A stretch of DNA of 64,000 bases from Chitinophaga fulva (GCF_012927205.1 NZ_JABBGC010000001.1:496001-560000); one strand, 5' to 3'. Positions 9,278-18,895 are shown, counted from the stretch's first letter. The notes: generated by a model from the letters alone, not told the origin. Program-made: numbers and translations.

Positions 9278-10222
9278 ATGCGGCGTTTCTTTAAAAAAGC
9301 CCTCTATGCCCTCCTGTTTCTTGTGCTGCTGTTCAATTGCATCACGGCTTTTCATGCCTATAAGTTCACCCACTTCTCCGAAAACAACCGTCACCGCAAC
9401 AAGCGGCCGGAAGAAATGAACATCGGGGAAAAGTTAAACATTATCTTCTTTGGCGTCAGGCTCTCCAAATCCATCACCAGCGCACGCCCTAATATCCCTT
9501 ATGATACCGTACAGTTGCTGACGGCCAACGGATTGCACCTCGAAGGATGGTGGATGCCCGTAACACAGGCCAAAGGCACTGTTATTCTCTTTCACGGATA
9601 TGGCGGCAATAAAGGTTCACACCTCCCTGAGGCCTATTGGTTCCGTCAACTGGGTTACAACACTTTTTTGATAGATTTCCGTGGCCACGGTAACAGCGAT
9701 GGCACCGCCTGTTCCATCGGATATAAAGAAGCAGAAGATGTGAAACTGGCATGGGACTACGTCCGGTCCAGGTCCAACCAGCCTGTCAGCCTCTGGGGCA
9801 TGAGCATGGGTGCAGCGGCCATCATGAAAGCGGTGCCGGAATATCACCTCACACCGCAGAAAATTATCCTCGAATCGCCATTTGCCACCCTCCTCGATGC
9901 CGTTAAAAGCCGCATGCGGGCTGTACACCTGCCAGCTACGCCACTATCTCACATGCTCACCTTCTGGGGTGGCCTGGAGCTGGGCTTCTGGGGCTTCGGC
10001 CATAATCCTGAAGATTATGCCCGTCACATTCAGGTGCCCGTACTTTATTGCTGGGGCCAACAAGACATCAGGGTCACACCCGATGAAACCAGACGGGTGT
10101 TCGGTCAGCTGGCGACCCAACAAAAACAACTGCATATTTTTAAAGATGCCGGACATCAGTCCTTCTGTCAGAAAGACGGCACTGTTTGGAAACAGCTGGT
10201 AAAAGATTTTATGGCACAATAA
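9278..10222 (+). CDS. Membrane-anchored alpha/beta hydrolase
   Basis: A 314-residue serine hydrolase with a single N-terminal hydrophobic anchor (residues 8-25) after a basic start, so the enzyme domain probably faces the periplasm. The alpha/beta-hydrolase core shows the oxyanion-side FHGYGG at 105-110, the strand LIDFRGHGNSDG at 131-142, and the nucleophile elbow GMSMG with Ser176. The acid is probably Asp in CWGQQDIRV, and the base is His in DAGHQSF near residue 300. It resembles the YqkD/BEM46-type hydrolases, whose substrates are not well defined. It is preceded by the acs terminator and has its own short leader, so is likely a separate unit. Confidence 0.85.
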   Translation: MRRFFKKALYALLFLVLLFNCITAFHAYKFTHFSENNRHRNKRPEEMNIGEKLNIIFFGVRLSKSITSARPNIPYDTVQLLTANGLHLEGWWMPVTQAKGTVILFHGYGGNKGSHLPEAYWFRQLGYNTFLIDFRGHGNSDGTACSIGYKEAEDVKLAWDYVRSRSNQPVSLWGMSMGAAAIMKAVPEYHLTPQKIILESPFATLLDAVKSRMRAVHLPATPLSHMLTFWGGLELGFWGFGHNPEDYARHIQVPVLYCWGQQDIRVTPDETRRVFGQLATQQKQLHIFKDAGHQSFCQKDGTVWKQLVKDFMAQ

Positions 10223-10253
10223 AAAAGCGCGCACCATCCGAGTGGAGCGCGCT
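10221..10253. terminator. Hairpin between convergent genes
   Basis: AGCGCGC (10226-10232) pairs with GCGCGCT (10247-10253). The A-run at 10221-10226 gives a T-run on the minus strand, so the hairpin is a canonical terminator for the minus-strand transpeptidase transcript and may also end the plus-strand hydrolase transcript. Confidence 0.6.
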
Positions 10254-10408
10254 CTTCACAGGATCTGACCCGCCGTATATATTGGAGTCATGGTACAGTA
10301 CATTGAACCCGTACCACTAGATGCCATACACAATGATTGCAGTGCAAAGTTAGTTCCTCACGCTGCCATTGGAAAACACCTGCTACCCTCCGCAAAAACC
10401 TTTCCTGT

Positions 10409-10978
10409 TTAGGGACGTATCACCACGGGCGTACCTACTTTAACAATTTCATATAATTCATTTACATCGCCATTTTTCATGCTCACACAGCCCAGTGTCC
10501 AGTTGATGCGGCTATCCACGTAATTATCCCGGATACCGGCACCATATTCCACGCCATGTATGCCAATGCCTCCGCCCATAGTTGCTCCCTGCGATAAGCT
10601 CCCATCACTCTGGCGCTGAAAAAATTTCTGTTTTGAATCTTCATTGGGGTAATCCAGTAACATAAAGCGGCTCCATCGATTGTCTACTCTTTTGGCCTGA
10701 ATATGGAAGGTTCCTTCCGGTGTTTTGCGATCGCCTTCCACCAGCTTGTCTCCCTGGTCTTTGTTGCCAAAAACCACTTTGTAAATTTTTCTCAGTGTTA
10801 CATCTTCATACAGATACATCCGGTAATCACTTTTGTCTACCAGCAGGAAAATTTTGTCCGGATTAATATTGCTGGTGGTCAACCGTACATTGTACAGATC
10901 AACGCTGCTCCCAACAAACCCAGACAACGGCATCAGCAATAGTATTACTGCGTATCCGTAAAATCGGTACATTTTCAT
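10409..10978 (-). CDS. L,D-transpeptidase family protein (YkuD domain)
   Basis: The protein is about 189 residues from the ATG at 10978 and is exported, with a leader MKMYRFYGYAVILLLMPLSG. The YkuD domain follows from about residue 43 (KIFLLVDKSDYRMYLYED). It carries a catalytic His in GGGIGIHGVEYG and the nucleophile Cys in WTLGCVSMKNGD, matching the family pattern HG...[ST]xGC[IV]xM. L,D-transpeptidases crosslink peptidoglycan stem peptides or attach proteins to the wall. A longer frame from 11050 adds 24 residues that do not look like a leader, so the shorter start is preferred. The gene follows an M16 peptidase gene on the same strand after 115 nt. Confidence 0.88.
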   Translation of the reverse strand: MKMYRFYGYAVILLLMPLSGFVGSSVDLYNVRLTTSNINPDKIFLLVDKSDYRMYLYEDVTLRKIYKVVFGNKDQGDKLVEGDRKTPEGTFHIQAKRVDNRWSRFMLLDYPNEDSKQKFFQRQSDGSLSQGATMGGGIGIHGVEYGAGIRDNYVDSRINWTLGCVSMKNGDVNELYEIVKVGTPVVIRP

Positions 10979-11093
10979 AGGGTGATTAAATAATGCTGAT
11001 AACGCAGCAGGATATTTATTTATTGCAGTATAATGAAAAAAGCGCAGCATACAAATAAGCTGTATGCTGCGCTGACATTGCTTTTAAATGATA

Positions 11094-14036
11094 TTAATAA
11101 CCAAAGATATCTTCCAGGGAGAGTGTTTTCACCTCACCGATTTTTTTAAGATCGTCCATGTTGACTTTCTTACCGGAAGCCACCACACAGTATGTGTAAG
11201 GTTTGTGTGCGATGTTGGTATCATGAAATTTCTTCACATCATCGAATTTCATTTTATCAATAGACTCGTACACCTGTTTGCGGATGTCTGTGCTGAGGCC
11301 CAGTTTCTGCGCAGCCAGATAGCTGAAAACAATACCATCGTTAGTGATACGTTCTGTTTCGATGTCCTGCTTCATAGATTCCTTGGCGGTTTCCAGCAGT
11401 TTATCTGAACGTGGAATATCGTTCAGCAGATCGTTCATACCTTTAATCGCGTCATTCATTTTATCCGCCTGGCTGCCTACATAGGCAATCTGGGAATAAC
11501 GTTCTCCCTTTTTATCCGGAGACACGAACATCGCGTAGGTAGAGTATGCCAGTGCCTTTGATTCGCGAATAGTCTGGAACACGATAGAGCCCATACCACC
11601 ACCGAAATAGTTATTGAACAGGGAAATGATACCTGTATTGGCCGGATCATAAACTGATTCATTACCTACCCAGTTCACTTCTGTCTGCACCATATCGTAA
11701 TCTGCAAACAGCACCTGATTGGCTGACTGGGAAGTTTTGTTGAATTTCACTGCAGCTGGCGCTTCCTTAAAGCTGGCAGGCAGCGTATGCAATTTTTGTA
11801 CATCAGCTGCGGCAGTAGCCAGAGGCTGAGGACCGTAGTAGATCACCGTATGTTTGTAAGATGACAGCCCGTGCAGCAGTCCTGTCAGTTCTGTAGCGGT
11901 AACAGCATCCAGATCTGCCTGGCTCAACTGATTGTTGAACGGATTGTTAGCACCGTACATAGCATAGTTCACCACGCCTTTCATGATGGCAGACTTATTC
12001 AGTTTGGCATCTGAGCGGGATTTCTGTAACCGTCCTTTCAGCGCGGCCAGTGCCTGGTCATTCGGCTTGCAGTTGGTCAATATGTGTTCAAACAAAGAAA
12101 CTGCTTTGTCAAAATTCTCCTGCAACCCACTGATAGTGATGGTCGTGTTTTCAGTAGAAGTGCTCACGCTGAAGTTGCACGCAATATTGTAAAACTCTTT
12201 GCTGATTTGTTCAGCAGTATACTTGTCTGTACCCAGGAATTGCAGGTATTGCGCTGCCAGGGCCAGTTTTTTGTTGTTCCAGGAGCCCAGATCAAAACGG
12301 TAGTACAAACGGAACAGGCCATTATCCTTGTTCTGCACGTACATCATGTTGGTAGCCCCAACCGGAGTAGTCTGAATATCTTTTTCATAATCCAGCCATT
12401 GTGGTTTCACCGGTGTAGCAGGGATAGCGGATACCTTCTGCAGGAAAGCGGATTGTGCTTCGCGGTTTACTTCCACCGGAGTGATCGAAGGTTTTTCTAC
12501 TTTCTGGATGTTTTTATCCTCGCCCTTGCGTTTGTACACCGCCACATAGTTATTGGCGAGGTATTTATTAGCGTAGTCTTCGATCTGTTTTTTGGTGATC
12601 TTGCCCATGTCGTCTACATAAGACACATCATGTGACCAGTTGGTACCACGGCTTTTGATAAAAGCGTCCATGATGGAAGTAGCCCGGTTGTTGTTGCTTT
12701 CCAGGCCTTGCAGTTCAGCCAGTTTGGAGTTGTTCACGATCGCTTTTACCAGAGACTCGTCGAACGTTCCTTTTTTCAGGATGTCCAGCTGTCCGAGCAG
12801 GAGGCTTTTTACCTCATCCAGTGTTTGGCCCTGTTTGGCTTTACCGGACAAAATCAGGATGGAATAATCTTTCAGTCCCAGCACCTGGGCACCGGCACTC
12901 AGTGCTTTCTGTTGTTTGTTAAGGTTCAGGTCCAGCAGGCCGGCTTTACCATTCTGCAGGATGCTGGAGAGTACGCCCAGGACCAGGCTTGACTGGGTAT
13001 CGAGTGCGCCGGGCAGACGGAAGGCAATATCGATGCTTTCAGCATCCGGGCCGAACACTTCCTTCACAACAGGAGCTTTGAAAGGCGCTTCCGGAGCGGG
13101 TTTATATTCTGCTACCGGTTTAGCTTTCATATAGCCGAACTGTTGGTCGATGGTTTTGATCACGTAGTCCGGATCAAAGTCACCCGCCATTACGATAGCC
13201 ATATTATTAGGCACATAGTAAGTGTTGTAGAAATTCCGGATAGCCTTCAGGTTAGGGTTTTTCAGGTGTTCTACCGTACCGATGGTGGATTGCTGACCAT
13301 AGTTGTGGGTAGGGAACAGGGCAGCCAGCATGGTTTCGTATACTTTACGGCCATCGTTGTCCAGTCCGCGGTTTTTTTCCTCATACACCGCTTCCAGTTC
13401 TGTGTGGAAGAGACGGAAAACGGGGTCGCGGAATCTTTCTGCCTGTACGGTCAGGTATTTATCGATCGCATTGGAGGGGATATCTTCCTCGTAAATGGTT
13501 TCTTCCACCCAGGTATGAGCGTTGGTGCCCTGGGCGCCCATGCCGGTCATCATTTTATCGTATTCGTTGGCGATCGCATATTTAGCAGCGATGCCGGATA
13601 CGCTGTCGATTTGATGATACACCACTTTACGGGCCTCGGGAGCGGTGGTTTTATTGTATTTATCATACAGGCTCTCGATCTGGTCGATATAAGGCTTTTC
13701 CTTTGCCCAGTCGAGCGAGCCATACTGCTGGGTACCTTTAAAGAGCAGGTGTTCCAGGTAGTGGGCCAGGCCGGTATGATCTTTCGGGTCGTTGTTACTG
13801 CCGGCACGGGTACCAATCAGTGTCTGGATACGGGGTTCCTTTTTGTTGACACTTAAAATAACGGTGAGGCCATTTTTCAGGGTATAAAAACGGGCTTTCA
13901 TGGGGTCATCCGTTACGTACCGGTAGGGATATCCACCGGAGGTAGCTTCTTTCCACTGAAATTTTCCCTGAGCCATGGCCGTTGGCAGACTTCCTGCAAA
14001 CAACAACAGTGATACAGCTAGTTTACGCAGCTTCAT
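11094..14036 (-). CDS. M16 family zinc metallopeptidase (insulinase-like)
   Basis: A 980-residue exported peptidase with signal peptide MKLRKLAVSLLLFAGSLPTAMAQ split over residues 1-23 (cleavage after AMA). The inverted zinc motif HxxEH is HYLEH at residues 92-96, and the third ligand lies in the ELEAVYEEKNR segment near residue 212. The four-domain size, with active N-terminal half and second inactive M16 half from about residue 500 (GLFRLYYRFDLGSW onward), matches pitrilysin-like enzymes. A RESKALAYS segment near residue 840 is typical of the C-terminal M16 domain. It probably degrades peptides in the periplasm. It stands in a minus-strand group with the L,D-transpeptidase, but with a 115-nt gap. 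Confidence 0.93.
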   Translation of the reverse strand: MKLRKLAVSLLLFAGSLPTAMAQGKFQWKEATSGGYPYRYVTDDPMKARFYTLKNGLTVILSVNKKEPRIQTLIGTRAGSNNDPKDHTGLAHYLEHLLFKGTQQYGSLDWAKEKPYIDQIESLYDKYNKTTAPEARKVVYHQIDSVSGIAAKYAIANEYDKMMTGMGAQGTNAHTWVEETIYEEDIPSNAIDKYLTVQAERFRDPVFRLFHTELEAVYEEKNRGLDNDGRKVYETMLAALFPTHNYGQQSTIGTVEHLKNPNLKAIRNFYNTYYVPNNMAIVMAGDFDPDYVIKTIDQQFGYMKAKPVAEYKPAPEAPFKAPVVKEVFGPDAESIDIAFRLPGALDTQSSLVLGVLSSILQNGKAGLLDLNLNKQQKALSAGAQVLGLKDYSILILSGKAKQGQTLDEVKSLLLGQLDILKKGTFDESLVKAIVNNSKLAELQGLESNNNRATSIMDAFIKSRGTNWSHDVSYVDDMGKITKKQIEDYANKYLANNYVAVYKRKGEDKNIQKVEKPSITPVEVNREAQSAFLQKVSAIPATPVKPQWLDYEKDIQTTPVGATNMMYVQNKDNGLFRLYYRFDLGSWNNKKLALAAQYLQFLGTDKYTAEQISKEFYNIACNFSVSTSTENTTITISGLQENFDKAVSLFEHILTNCKPNDQALAALKGRLQKSRSDAKLNKSAIMKGVVNYAMYGANNPFNNQLSQADLDAVTATELTGLLHGLSSYKHTVIYYGPQPLATAAADVQKLHTLPASFKEAPAAVKFNKTSQSANQVLFADYDMVQTEVNWVGNESVYDPANTGIISLFNNYFGGGMGSIVFQTIRESKALAYSTYAMFVSPDKKGERYSQIAYVGSQADKMNDAIKGMNDLLNDIPRSDKLLETAKESMKQDIETERITNDGIVFSYLAAQKLGLSTDIRKQVYESIDKMKFDDVKKFHDTNIAHKPYTYCVVASGKKVNMDDLKKIGEVKTLSLEDIFGY

Positions 14037-14204
14037 AGAAATTTGTTAGGTTGGTTTGAAAATAGTTACCAAATATAACGGAAGGAAAAAAAATACAGCG
14101 GGCTCACAGAAGATAATTCTATGAGCGGTAACACAAGACAAGGTTCAACCGATTGAAAACCGGAAAGGGCTACAAGGTAATAAGGTTAATTATTCAATTA
14201 ATTA

Positions 14205-14534
14205 TCAAGGAGTTAGATTGCTCATCAAAAAGGTGGCCCGTTTTCCGATCACCAGGCTATTCCAGAGAGAATCCGCCTGGACGATGGCAGCACTATGTTT
14301 TCGGGCCACTGCCGGCCTTAGAGTTGGTTTATGAACGGCAGAAACCTGCCGGATGGTGGTGGAGACTACCTTTTGCGGCGCCGCAATGGGAATACGGCTG
14401 AAGGAAGGCATATCAACCGGAAGCTGGCCTTCACCAGATACAGCAGGAACCTTCACACCGAGTAGGCGATTATCACAGGAATGCACCCACGCAATACAGC
14501 CAATGCATGCGAGCAGGGCGACAAAAGAACGCAT
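14205..14534 (-). CDS. Small hypothetical lipoprotein or secreted protein
   Basis: A 109-residue protein with a leader (RSFVALLACIGCIAWVHS) ending before Cys20, so a lipoprotein is possible although the lipobox is unusual. The rest is a basic, low-complexity chain without recognised domain. It begins 28 nt after the stop of the beta-barrel gene and is the last gene of the ECF sigma operon, which supports its being real and envelope-located. No homology is recognised. The function is unknown. Confidence 0.6.
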   Translation of the reverse strand: MRSFVALLACIGCIAWVHSCDNRLLGVKVPAVSGEGQLPVDMPSFSRIPIAAPQKVVSTTIRQVSAVHKPTLRPAVARKHSAAIVQADSLWNSLVIGKRATFLMSNLTP

Positions 14535-14562
14535 AGATAGAATTTTGGTCAGGTCAAAAAAT

Positions 14563-15528
14563 TTAAAAACCGTTTAACCGCAACCCGATAGAAAACGGAT
14601 ATTGCTGTAATCCGTAATCATGCAAAGGCGTAAGGGCGAAGTTACCATACAGCTTCACTGGGCCATAACCCAGTTCGCTGGTAAGTCCGAAACGCCATTT
14701 ATTAAGGTTGAAATCATCGGTTTTCCTCACTTTTCCTCTCTCCTCACTGATCTGTTTGGTTCTGGATTTGATCAGATATCCGCCAGAGACACCAACGCTC
14801 ACCTGAAACGCACGATTAGGGCGAGCCGGGTTAGAATTAAAGTTTAGCATTACCGGGATCGATATATACTCTGCAAACAACTTATTTTTTGAAAATTCTA
14901 CTGTATCTCTGATTATCCTGGTGATATAACCGGGTTGATAAGTAATATTCCGGGCATATCTGAAATTGTTCATTTCCAATCCCAAAGCATATAACAAGTT
15001 AAGTTTGTGTTTTGTTATATTAAGCCTTTGTTCAAACAACCAGATATTAAAATTGATCGATTTTCCGGTGATAAGTTTAAATTCTGCGGGGGTTAATGGT
15101 TCACTTCCTTCTCTTGGTGCAAAAGTGGCCAGTCCGACAGCGGAGTAGTCATAGGCTTTACCGGCAGGCATTGCGCCATTATAAAAGTTGGTAGTATTGG
15201 GGTAATAAGATATATAGCTGGCACCACCATACTCACTTCTGTCGATAAAATTGTTAAATCCGATATCGAAGACAAACCATCTGGTATGCAGGTTTTTCTT
15301 CAGCCGCGTGCGGGCGTAAGCGGTGTCACTATATATTTTGTAGGTATTGCGTCCTTTTTCGTTCTTCCCTTTGATCAGGATCAGTCCCTTGATCCAGAAT
15401 GTGTCCGGAACAGGAGCTGCAGCCGGTGCTGCGGCAATATTGCCCTGATGGCTGGTGTCAACGTTTTGCCCCTGCACCCATCCTACACACAATACCAATA
15501 TTAAACAGAGTAAAACTTTATGCTTCAT
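14563..15528 (-). CDS. Outer-membrane beta-barrel protein (PorT-like)
   Basis: A 321-residue exported protein with a cleavable leader (KHKVLLCLILVLCVGWVQG, cleavage before QNVDTS). An Ala/Pro-rich linker (AAAPAAAPVPD, about residues 32-42) is followed by alternating amphipathic strands with many aromatic residues. It ends in PFSIGLRLNGF, a C-terminal strand with final phenylalanine typical of outer-membrane barrels. The gene starts 3 nt after the anti-sigma-like gene and belongs to the same operon as an ECF sigma factor, so it is probably a surface or envelope component whose output is tied to that regulator. No ligand or enzyme function is evident. Confidence 0.75.
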   Translation of the reverse strand: MKHKVLLCLILVLCVGWVQGQNVDTSHQGNIAAAPAAAPVPDTFWIKGLILIKGKNEKGRNTYKIYSDTAYARTRLKKNLHTRWFVFDIGFNNFIDRSEYGGASYISYYPNTTNFYNGAMPAGKAYDYSAVGLATFAPREGSEPLTPAEFKLITGKSINFNIWLFEQRLNITKHKLNLLYALGLEMNNFRYARNITYQPGYITRIIRDTVEFSKNKLFAEYISIPVMLNFNSNPARPNRAFQVSVGVSGGYLIKSRTKQISEERGKVRKTDDFNLNKWRFGLTSELGYGPVKLYGNFALTPLHDYGLQQYPFSIGLRLNGF

Positions 15529-15531
15529 AAT

Positions 15532-16620
15532 TTATTTATTCCTTTTACGGGAGAAAAATTTAGCAACATTCGTCACCTTGTCCAGGATACGGCTATCACT
15601 TCCGCTGACGGACAGGATCAGTTCCCCTTTTACAGCAGCAGGAGCGGCGGCAGCCACCACAGGGGCGGATACTTTAGCAGGCGTGGCCGGCATATTGGCT
15701 GCGATAACGGTTTCCTTTACATGACCGGCCGCAGGTGCATTATCTGTTGGTGATAGAGCAGCCAGCGTCGTGTTCTGCAAGTGCTTTTCCACCACTTCAT
15801 CTGAAGTATTGCGAGGTGATGGCAGGGTGGAAATTACCGGCACATCGGCTGGTACAGGGACTGCGGCTACGGTATTATTATTTTGTAACTGTTGGGGGAC
15901 CGGGGCTGATTTCGCCGGGGCAGCGTCCTTCTTCCTGTTGGCGGTGCGGTTAACCGGTGTATGCGCCACTTCCGGTTGAGCAGGGGCTGCATAAGCTTCA
16001 GCCGGCGTTTCCGTTTTCGCCGGTGCAGGTACAGGCGCCGGTGTTGGTTGACTTACCAACGGTTTCATCGCCTCATGTGTGACGGCACCTGCAATAGGTT
16101 GACTATCATGGTGATTACCGGCCGGTAACAGCCAGATAAGCAGGCCTGTCAATACAGCGGCAGCGGTAGCACCCCACCAATAAGGCGCCAATCTGATGGT
16201 TTTACGGGAGCTGCGGTACAAGCTGGCTTTGTTTTCAAATACGATCGTATTATCTGGTTCCAGCTTAACCACTTGCAGCAGTGCCATTTCCTGATGGGCT
16301 TCCGGGTGTTCCTTCAGCCAGGATTTTAACCGGGCTGTTTCGTCGGCAGACAGTTCTCCATCTACATAACTCAACATCATTGATTCATAATCATCAACAA
16401 TTGCTGCCGGGGCTTGACGGTACAAGGCTGCCTTCTGATCAAATATCACGTGCTCATCAGGTACCACACGGGCGCCTTTCAGCAGGTCCAGTTCCGCTCG
16501 CAGATGGGGATGTTTTTGCAGAAACTGTTCGAGCGCAGCTTGTTCAGCGTCGTTCAGTTCGTTATCCACATAACTGAGCAGGTAAGACTCGTAATTTGAT
16601 ATGTTGATCTCTACAGCCAA
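15532..16620 (-). CDS. Anti-sigma-factor-like membrane protein with duplicated N-terminal domain
   Basis: A 362-residue single-pass membrane protein. Residues 5-67 and 76-136 are two copies of the same domain. The first has YESYLLSYVDNELNDAE and ends FDQKAALYR; the second has YESMMLSYVDGELSADE and ends FENKASLYR. The LSYVDxEL core resembles the helical anti-sigma domain that holds ECF sigma factors, though zinc-ligand cysteines are absent. A membrane segment (WWGATAAAVLTGLLIWLLPA, about 147-166) leads into a long Pro/Ala/Thr-rich periplasmic region of nearly 200 residues. It lies 39 nt downstream of an ECF sigma gene, which fits an anti-sigma role. The doubled domain is unusual. Confidence 0.75.
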   Translation of the reverse strand: MAVEINISNYESYLLSYVDNELNDAEQAALEQFLQKHPHLRAELDLLKGARVVPDEHVIFDQKAALYRQAPAAIVDDYESMMLSYVDGELSADETARLKSWLKEHPEAHQEMALLQVVKLEPDNTIVFENKASLYRSSRKTIRLAPYWWGATAAAVLTGLLIWLLPAGNHHDSQPIAGAVTHEAMKPLVSQPTPAPVPAPAKTETPAEAYAAPAQPEVAHTPVNRTANRKKDAAPAKSAPVPQQLQNNNTVAAVPVPADVPVISTLPSPRNTSDEVVEKHLQNTTLAALSPTDNAPAAGHVKETVIAANMPATPAKVSAPVVAAAAPAAVKGELILSVSGSDSRILDKVTNVAKFFSRKRNK

Positions 16621-16659
16621 AAAGTTATTTATTATTAATCAATTAACAATTATAAAAAT

Positions 16660-17145
16660 TTATATGACGTTTTCCATCTTTACAAGATAGTTTTTTAAAT
16701 GTATCCTGGCTCGATGGAGGTAAACCTTTACCTGGGAAGGATTGAGCTGCATAATTTCGCCAATTTCCTCATAGCTGTAACCTTCATAATCTTTTAGCAG
16801 CACCAGCGACCGTTGCACCTCACTCAGATTAGCCAACGCTTTGGCAATCACTTCTTTAGCATTATTGATCTTGTGATCAGCCACTTTCATCTCATCCTTG
16901 AACTGGTCTACCAGTGTCACCCGCTTTGTCTTACGTACATGGTCGATCATATTATGGTACGCAACCGTAAACAGGTACGATTTTGCCTTTTCAAAAGGCA
17001 CGTCCTGGCAGTGCTTCCACAATATTTCGAATGCGTTCTGTACTACGTCCCTGGCGTCTTCCGCGTGATCCAGATTTTTGATGATAAAGCGGAATATATT
17101 GTCCGAATACAGATCCACACATTTATTGTACTCCTTTTCCGTCAT
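16660..17145 (-). CDS. ECF-type RNA polymerase sigma factor
   Basis: The protein is 161 residues. Region 2 spans about residues 5-75, with YSDNIFRFIIKNLDHAEDARDVVQNAFEILWKH; region 4 spans about 100-155, with LSEVQRSLVLLKDYEGYSYEEIGEIM, then the recognition helix LNPSQVKVYLHRARIHLKNYL. Both are canonical for ECF sigma factors that redirect RNA polymerase to a small regulon. It heads a four-gene minus-strand operon with an anti-sigma-like protein, a beta-barrel and a small lipoprotein, so it probably controls envelope genes including its own operon. The ATG at 17145 gives the standard N-terminus. Confidence 0.93.
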   Translation of the reverse strand: MTEKEYNKCVDLYSDNIFRFIIKNLDHAEDARDVVQNAFEILWKHCQDVPFEKAKSYLFTVAYHNMIDHVRKTKRVTLVDQFKDEMKVADHKINNAKEVIAKALANLSEVQRSLVLLKDYEGYSYEEIGEIMQLNPSQVKVYLHRARIHLKNYLVKMENVI

Positions 17146-17530
17146 TCCGGTGGTGCGGGATTTTAGTGCTAAGTTCCGACTTTTACTTTAATACCTGTCA
17201 TGGTCACTATCCAGCTTACCCACACCTAATTGGTCAGCAATACCGCTATTTTTCGATTTGCACAGCAGGAACAGCTTCTTTCAAACTGATCATCAACCCG
17301 TTACTTAATATATTATTTTTATATCTCTTTCACTCAGGTTAAATCTTCAATTTTCCACTACATGGCATCTTCAAGCATGATAGTATTATGACGGAATGCT
17401 GCTGGTAAATGTTACACCTCCGTCAAACTTTTTACCCCCGGAGCCGTTAACTGTGGATGCGACAGAGATTCGTAATACTTTTATCATCTATAACTTTGCA
17501 AAAGCGTTATTATCAAACATCGTACTTACT
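17146..17530. other. Divergent intergenic region between ECF sigma and kbl
   Basis: About 385 bp without a convincing gene. The in-frame extension of kbl to 17396 is not supported by family length. Only the kbl -7 box (17491-17498) is recognised. I see no clear promoter for the sigma operon, as expected if it is read by an alternative sigma factor. Confidence 0.5.
17491..17498 (+). promoter_or_regulatory. Promoter -7 box of kbl
   Basis: TAACTTTG is a full match to the Bacteroidota -7 consensus and lies 32 nt before the kbl ATG. No clear -33 TTTG is present. Confidence 0.5.
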
Positions 17531-18718
17531 ATGAATAAGAAGTTTACATCCCGCTTACGGGAAGAACTGGAAGAAATCAACAAAGCCGGCCTGTATAAGA
17601 GAGAGCGTATCATTACATCTGAGCAGGGAGCTGAAATACAGGTGGGCGGTAAGACTGTCATAAATTTTTGCGCCAATAACTATCTGGGACTGTCTTCTCA
17701 TCCGGCTGTGGTCAAAGCGGCAAAAGACGCTATCGACACACATGGTTACGGTATGAGCAGTGTTCGTTTTATCTGCGGCACCCAGGATATTCACCGGGAA
17801 CTGGAAGAAAAGATCGCCAAATTCCTGGGAACTGAAGACACCATCCTGTACGTAGCAGCTTTCGACGCCAATGGTGGCGTATTTGAGCCGCTGTTCGGCG
17901 AAGATGACGCCATCATCTCCGACGCCCTGAACCATGCTTCTATCATTGACGGTGTACGTTTGTGCAAAGCCAAACGTTTCCGTTATGAACACAACAATAT
18001 GGCCGACCTGGAAGCCAAACTGAAAGAAGCCCAGGACTGCCGCAGCCGTATCATCGTTACTGACGGATCCTTCAGCATGGACGGCACTATTGCCCAGCTG
18101 GACAAAATCTGTGACCTGGCGGATAAATATGACGCCATCGTTATGTCTGACGAAAGCCACTCTTCCGGCTTCCTCGGCAAAACCGGTCGTGGTACCCACG
18201 AATACCGTAACGTCATGGGCCGGGTAGACATCATCACCGGTACGCTCGGTAAAGCATTGGGCGGCGCTTCCGGCGGTTTTACCAGCGGTCCGAAAGAAGT
18301 AATCGATATCCTGCGTCAGCGCAGCCGTCCTTACCTGTTCTCCAATTCCGTGGCTCCCAGCATCGTAGGCGCTTCCATCGCGGTTCTTGATATGCTGAGC
18401 GAAACCACCGAACTGCGTGACAAACTGGAGTACAATACTCAGTATTTCCGCACCAAAATGACCGAAGCTGGTTTCGACATCAAACCCGGCGATCACCCAA
18501 TCGTGCCGGTGATGTTGTACGACGCCGTATTGAGCCAGCAAATGGCCGAAAAACTGCTGGCAGAAGGTATCTATGTGATCGGTTTCTTCTTCCCTGTAGT
18601 AGCTAAAGGCCAGGCCCGTATCCGTGTACAGCTCAGCGCCGCCCACGAACAGGCACATCTCGACAAAGCTATCGCCGCCTTCACCAAAGTGGGCAAGGAA
18701 TTGGGCGTGATCAAATAA
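17531..18718 (+). CDS. kbl: Glycine C-acetyltransferase (2-amino-3-ketobutyrate CoA ligase)
   Basis: A 395-residue PLP enzyme of the alpha-oxoamine synthase family, exactly the usual Kbl length. It cleaves 2-amino-3-ketobutyrate with CoA into glycine and acetyl-CoA, the second step of threonine degradation. Visible motifs are [14 protein letters not shown] near residue 45, the PLP-stacking [11 protein letters not shown] near 130, [17 protein letters not shown] near 207-223 with the PLP Asp/His, and the Schiff-base lysine Lys241 in TLGKALGG. The C-terminal [10 protein letters not shown] is also typical. Kbl is preferred over BioF and HemA-like relatives because of overall wording ([16 protein letters not shown]). 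The start at 17531 is preferred over one 135 nt upstream because it gives the family N-terminus. No tdh gene is adjacent. Confidence 0.93.
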   Translation: MNKKFTSRLREELEEINKAGLYKRERIITSEQGAEIQVGGKTVINFCANNYLGLSSHPAVVKAAKDAIDTHGYGMSSVRFICGTQDIHRELEEKIAKFLGTEDTILYVAAFDANGGVFEPLFGEDDAIISDALNHASIIDGVRLCKAKRFRYEHNNMADLEAKLKEAQDCRSRIIVTDGSFSMDGTIAQLDKICDLADKYDAIVMSDESHSSGFLGKTGRGTHEYRNVMGRVDIITGTLGKALGGASGGFTSGPKEVIDILRQRSRPYLFSNSVAPSIVGASIAVLDMLSETTELRDKLEYNTQYFRTKMTEAGFDIKPGDHPIVPVMLYDAVLSQQMAEKLLAEGIYVIGFFFPVVAKGQARIRVQLSAAHEQAHLDKAIAAFTKVGKELGVIK

Positions 18719-18754
18719 TTTATGGGTTAGCAATAAGTCTATTGCAAAGCAGGG

Positions 18755-18822
18755 CAGCCATTTGAATAAGTAATTTTATTACAATTAATTATACATTGTA
18801 ATATATCTTATTCAAATGGCTG
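18755..18822. repeat. Long inverted repeat after kbl
   Basis: CAGCCATTTGAATAAG (18755-18770) and its exact complement (18807-18822) form a 16-bp stem. Inside is a second ATTACAAT/ATTGTAAT stem, making a 68-nt near-complete palindrome. It lies 37 nt after the kbl stop and 74 nt before the beta-lactamase gene. A terminator role is likely, although the U-tract is poor. Confidence 0.75.
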
Positions 18823-18866
18823 TTTGCTTGTTGCCCCTAATCTTCTATTCCTAATCTAATCTTCCC

Positions 18867-18874
18867 TACTTTTG
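18867..18874 (+). promoter_or_regulatory. Promoter -7 box of the class D beta-lactamase gene
   Basis: TACTTTTG matches TAnnTTTG fully and ends 21 nt before the first ATG (18896). A weak TTCT stands in for the -33 element. Confidence 0.45.
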
Positions 18875-18895
18875 CACCTGATTATTTACTAAATC

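Noticed and set aside
17555..18733. 392-codon minus-strand ORF antisense to kbl
   Set aside because: It mirrors codon bias of kbl; the kbl product has complete catalytic motifs, the antisense product has none.
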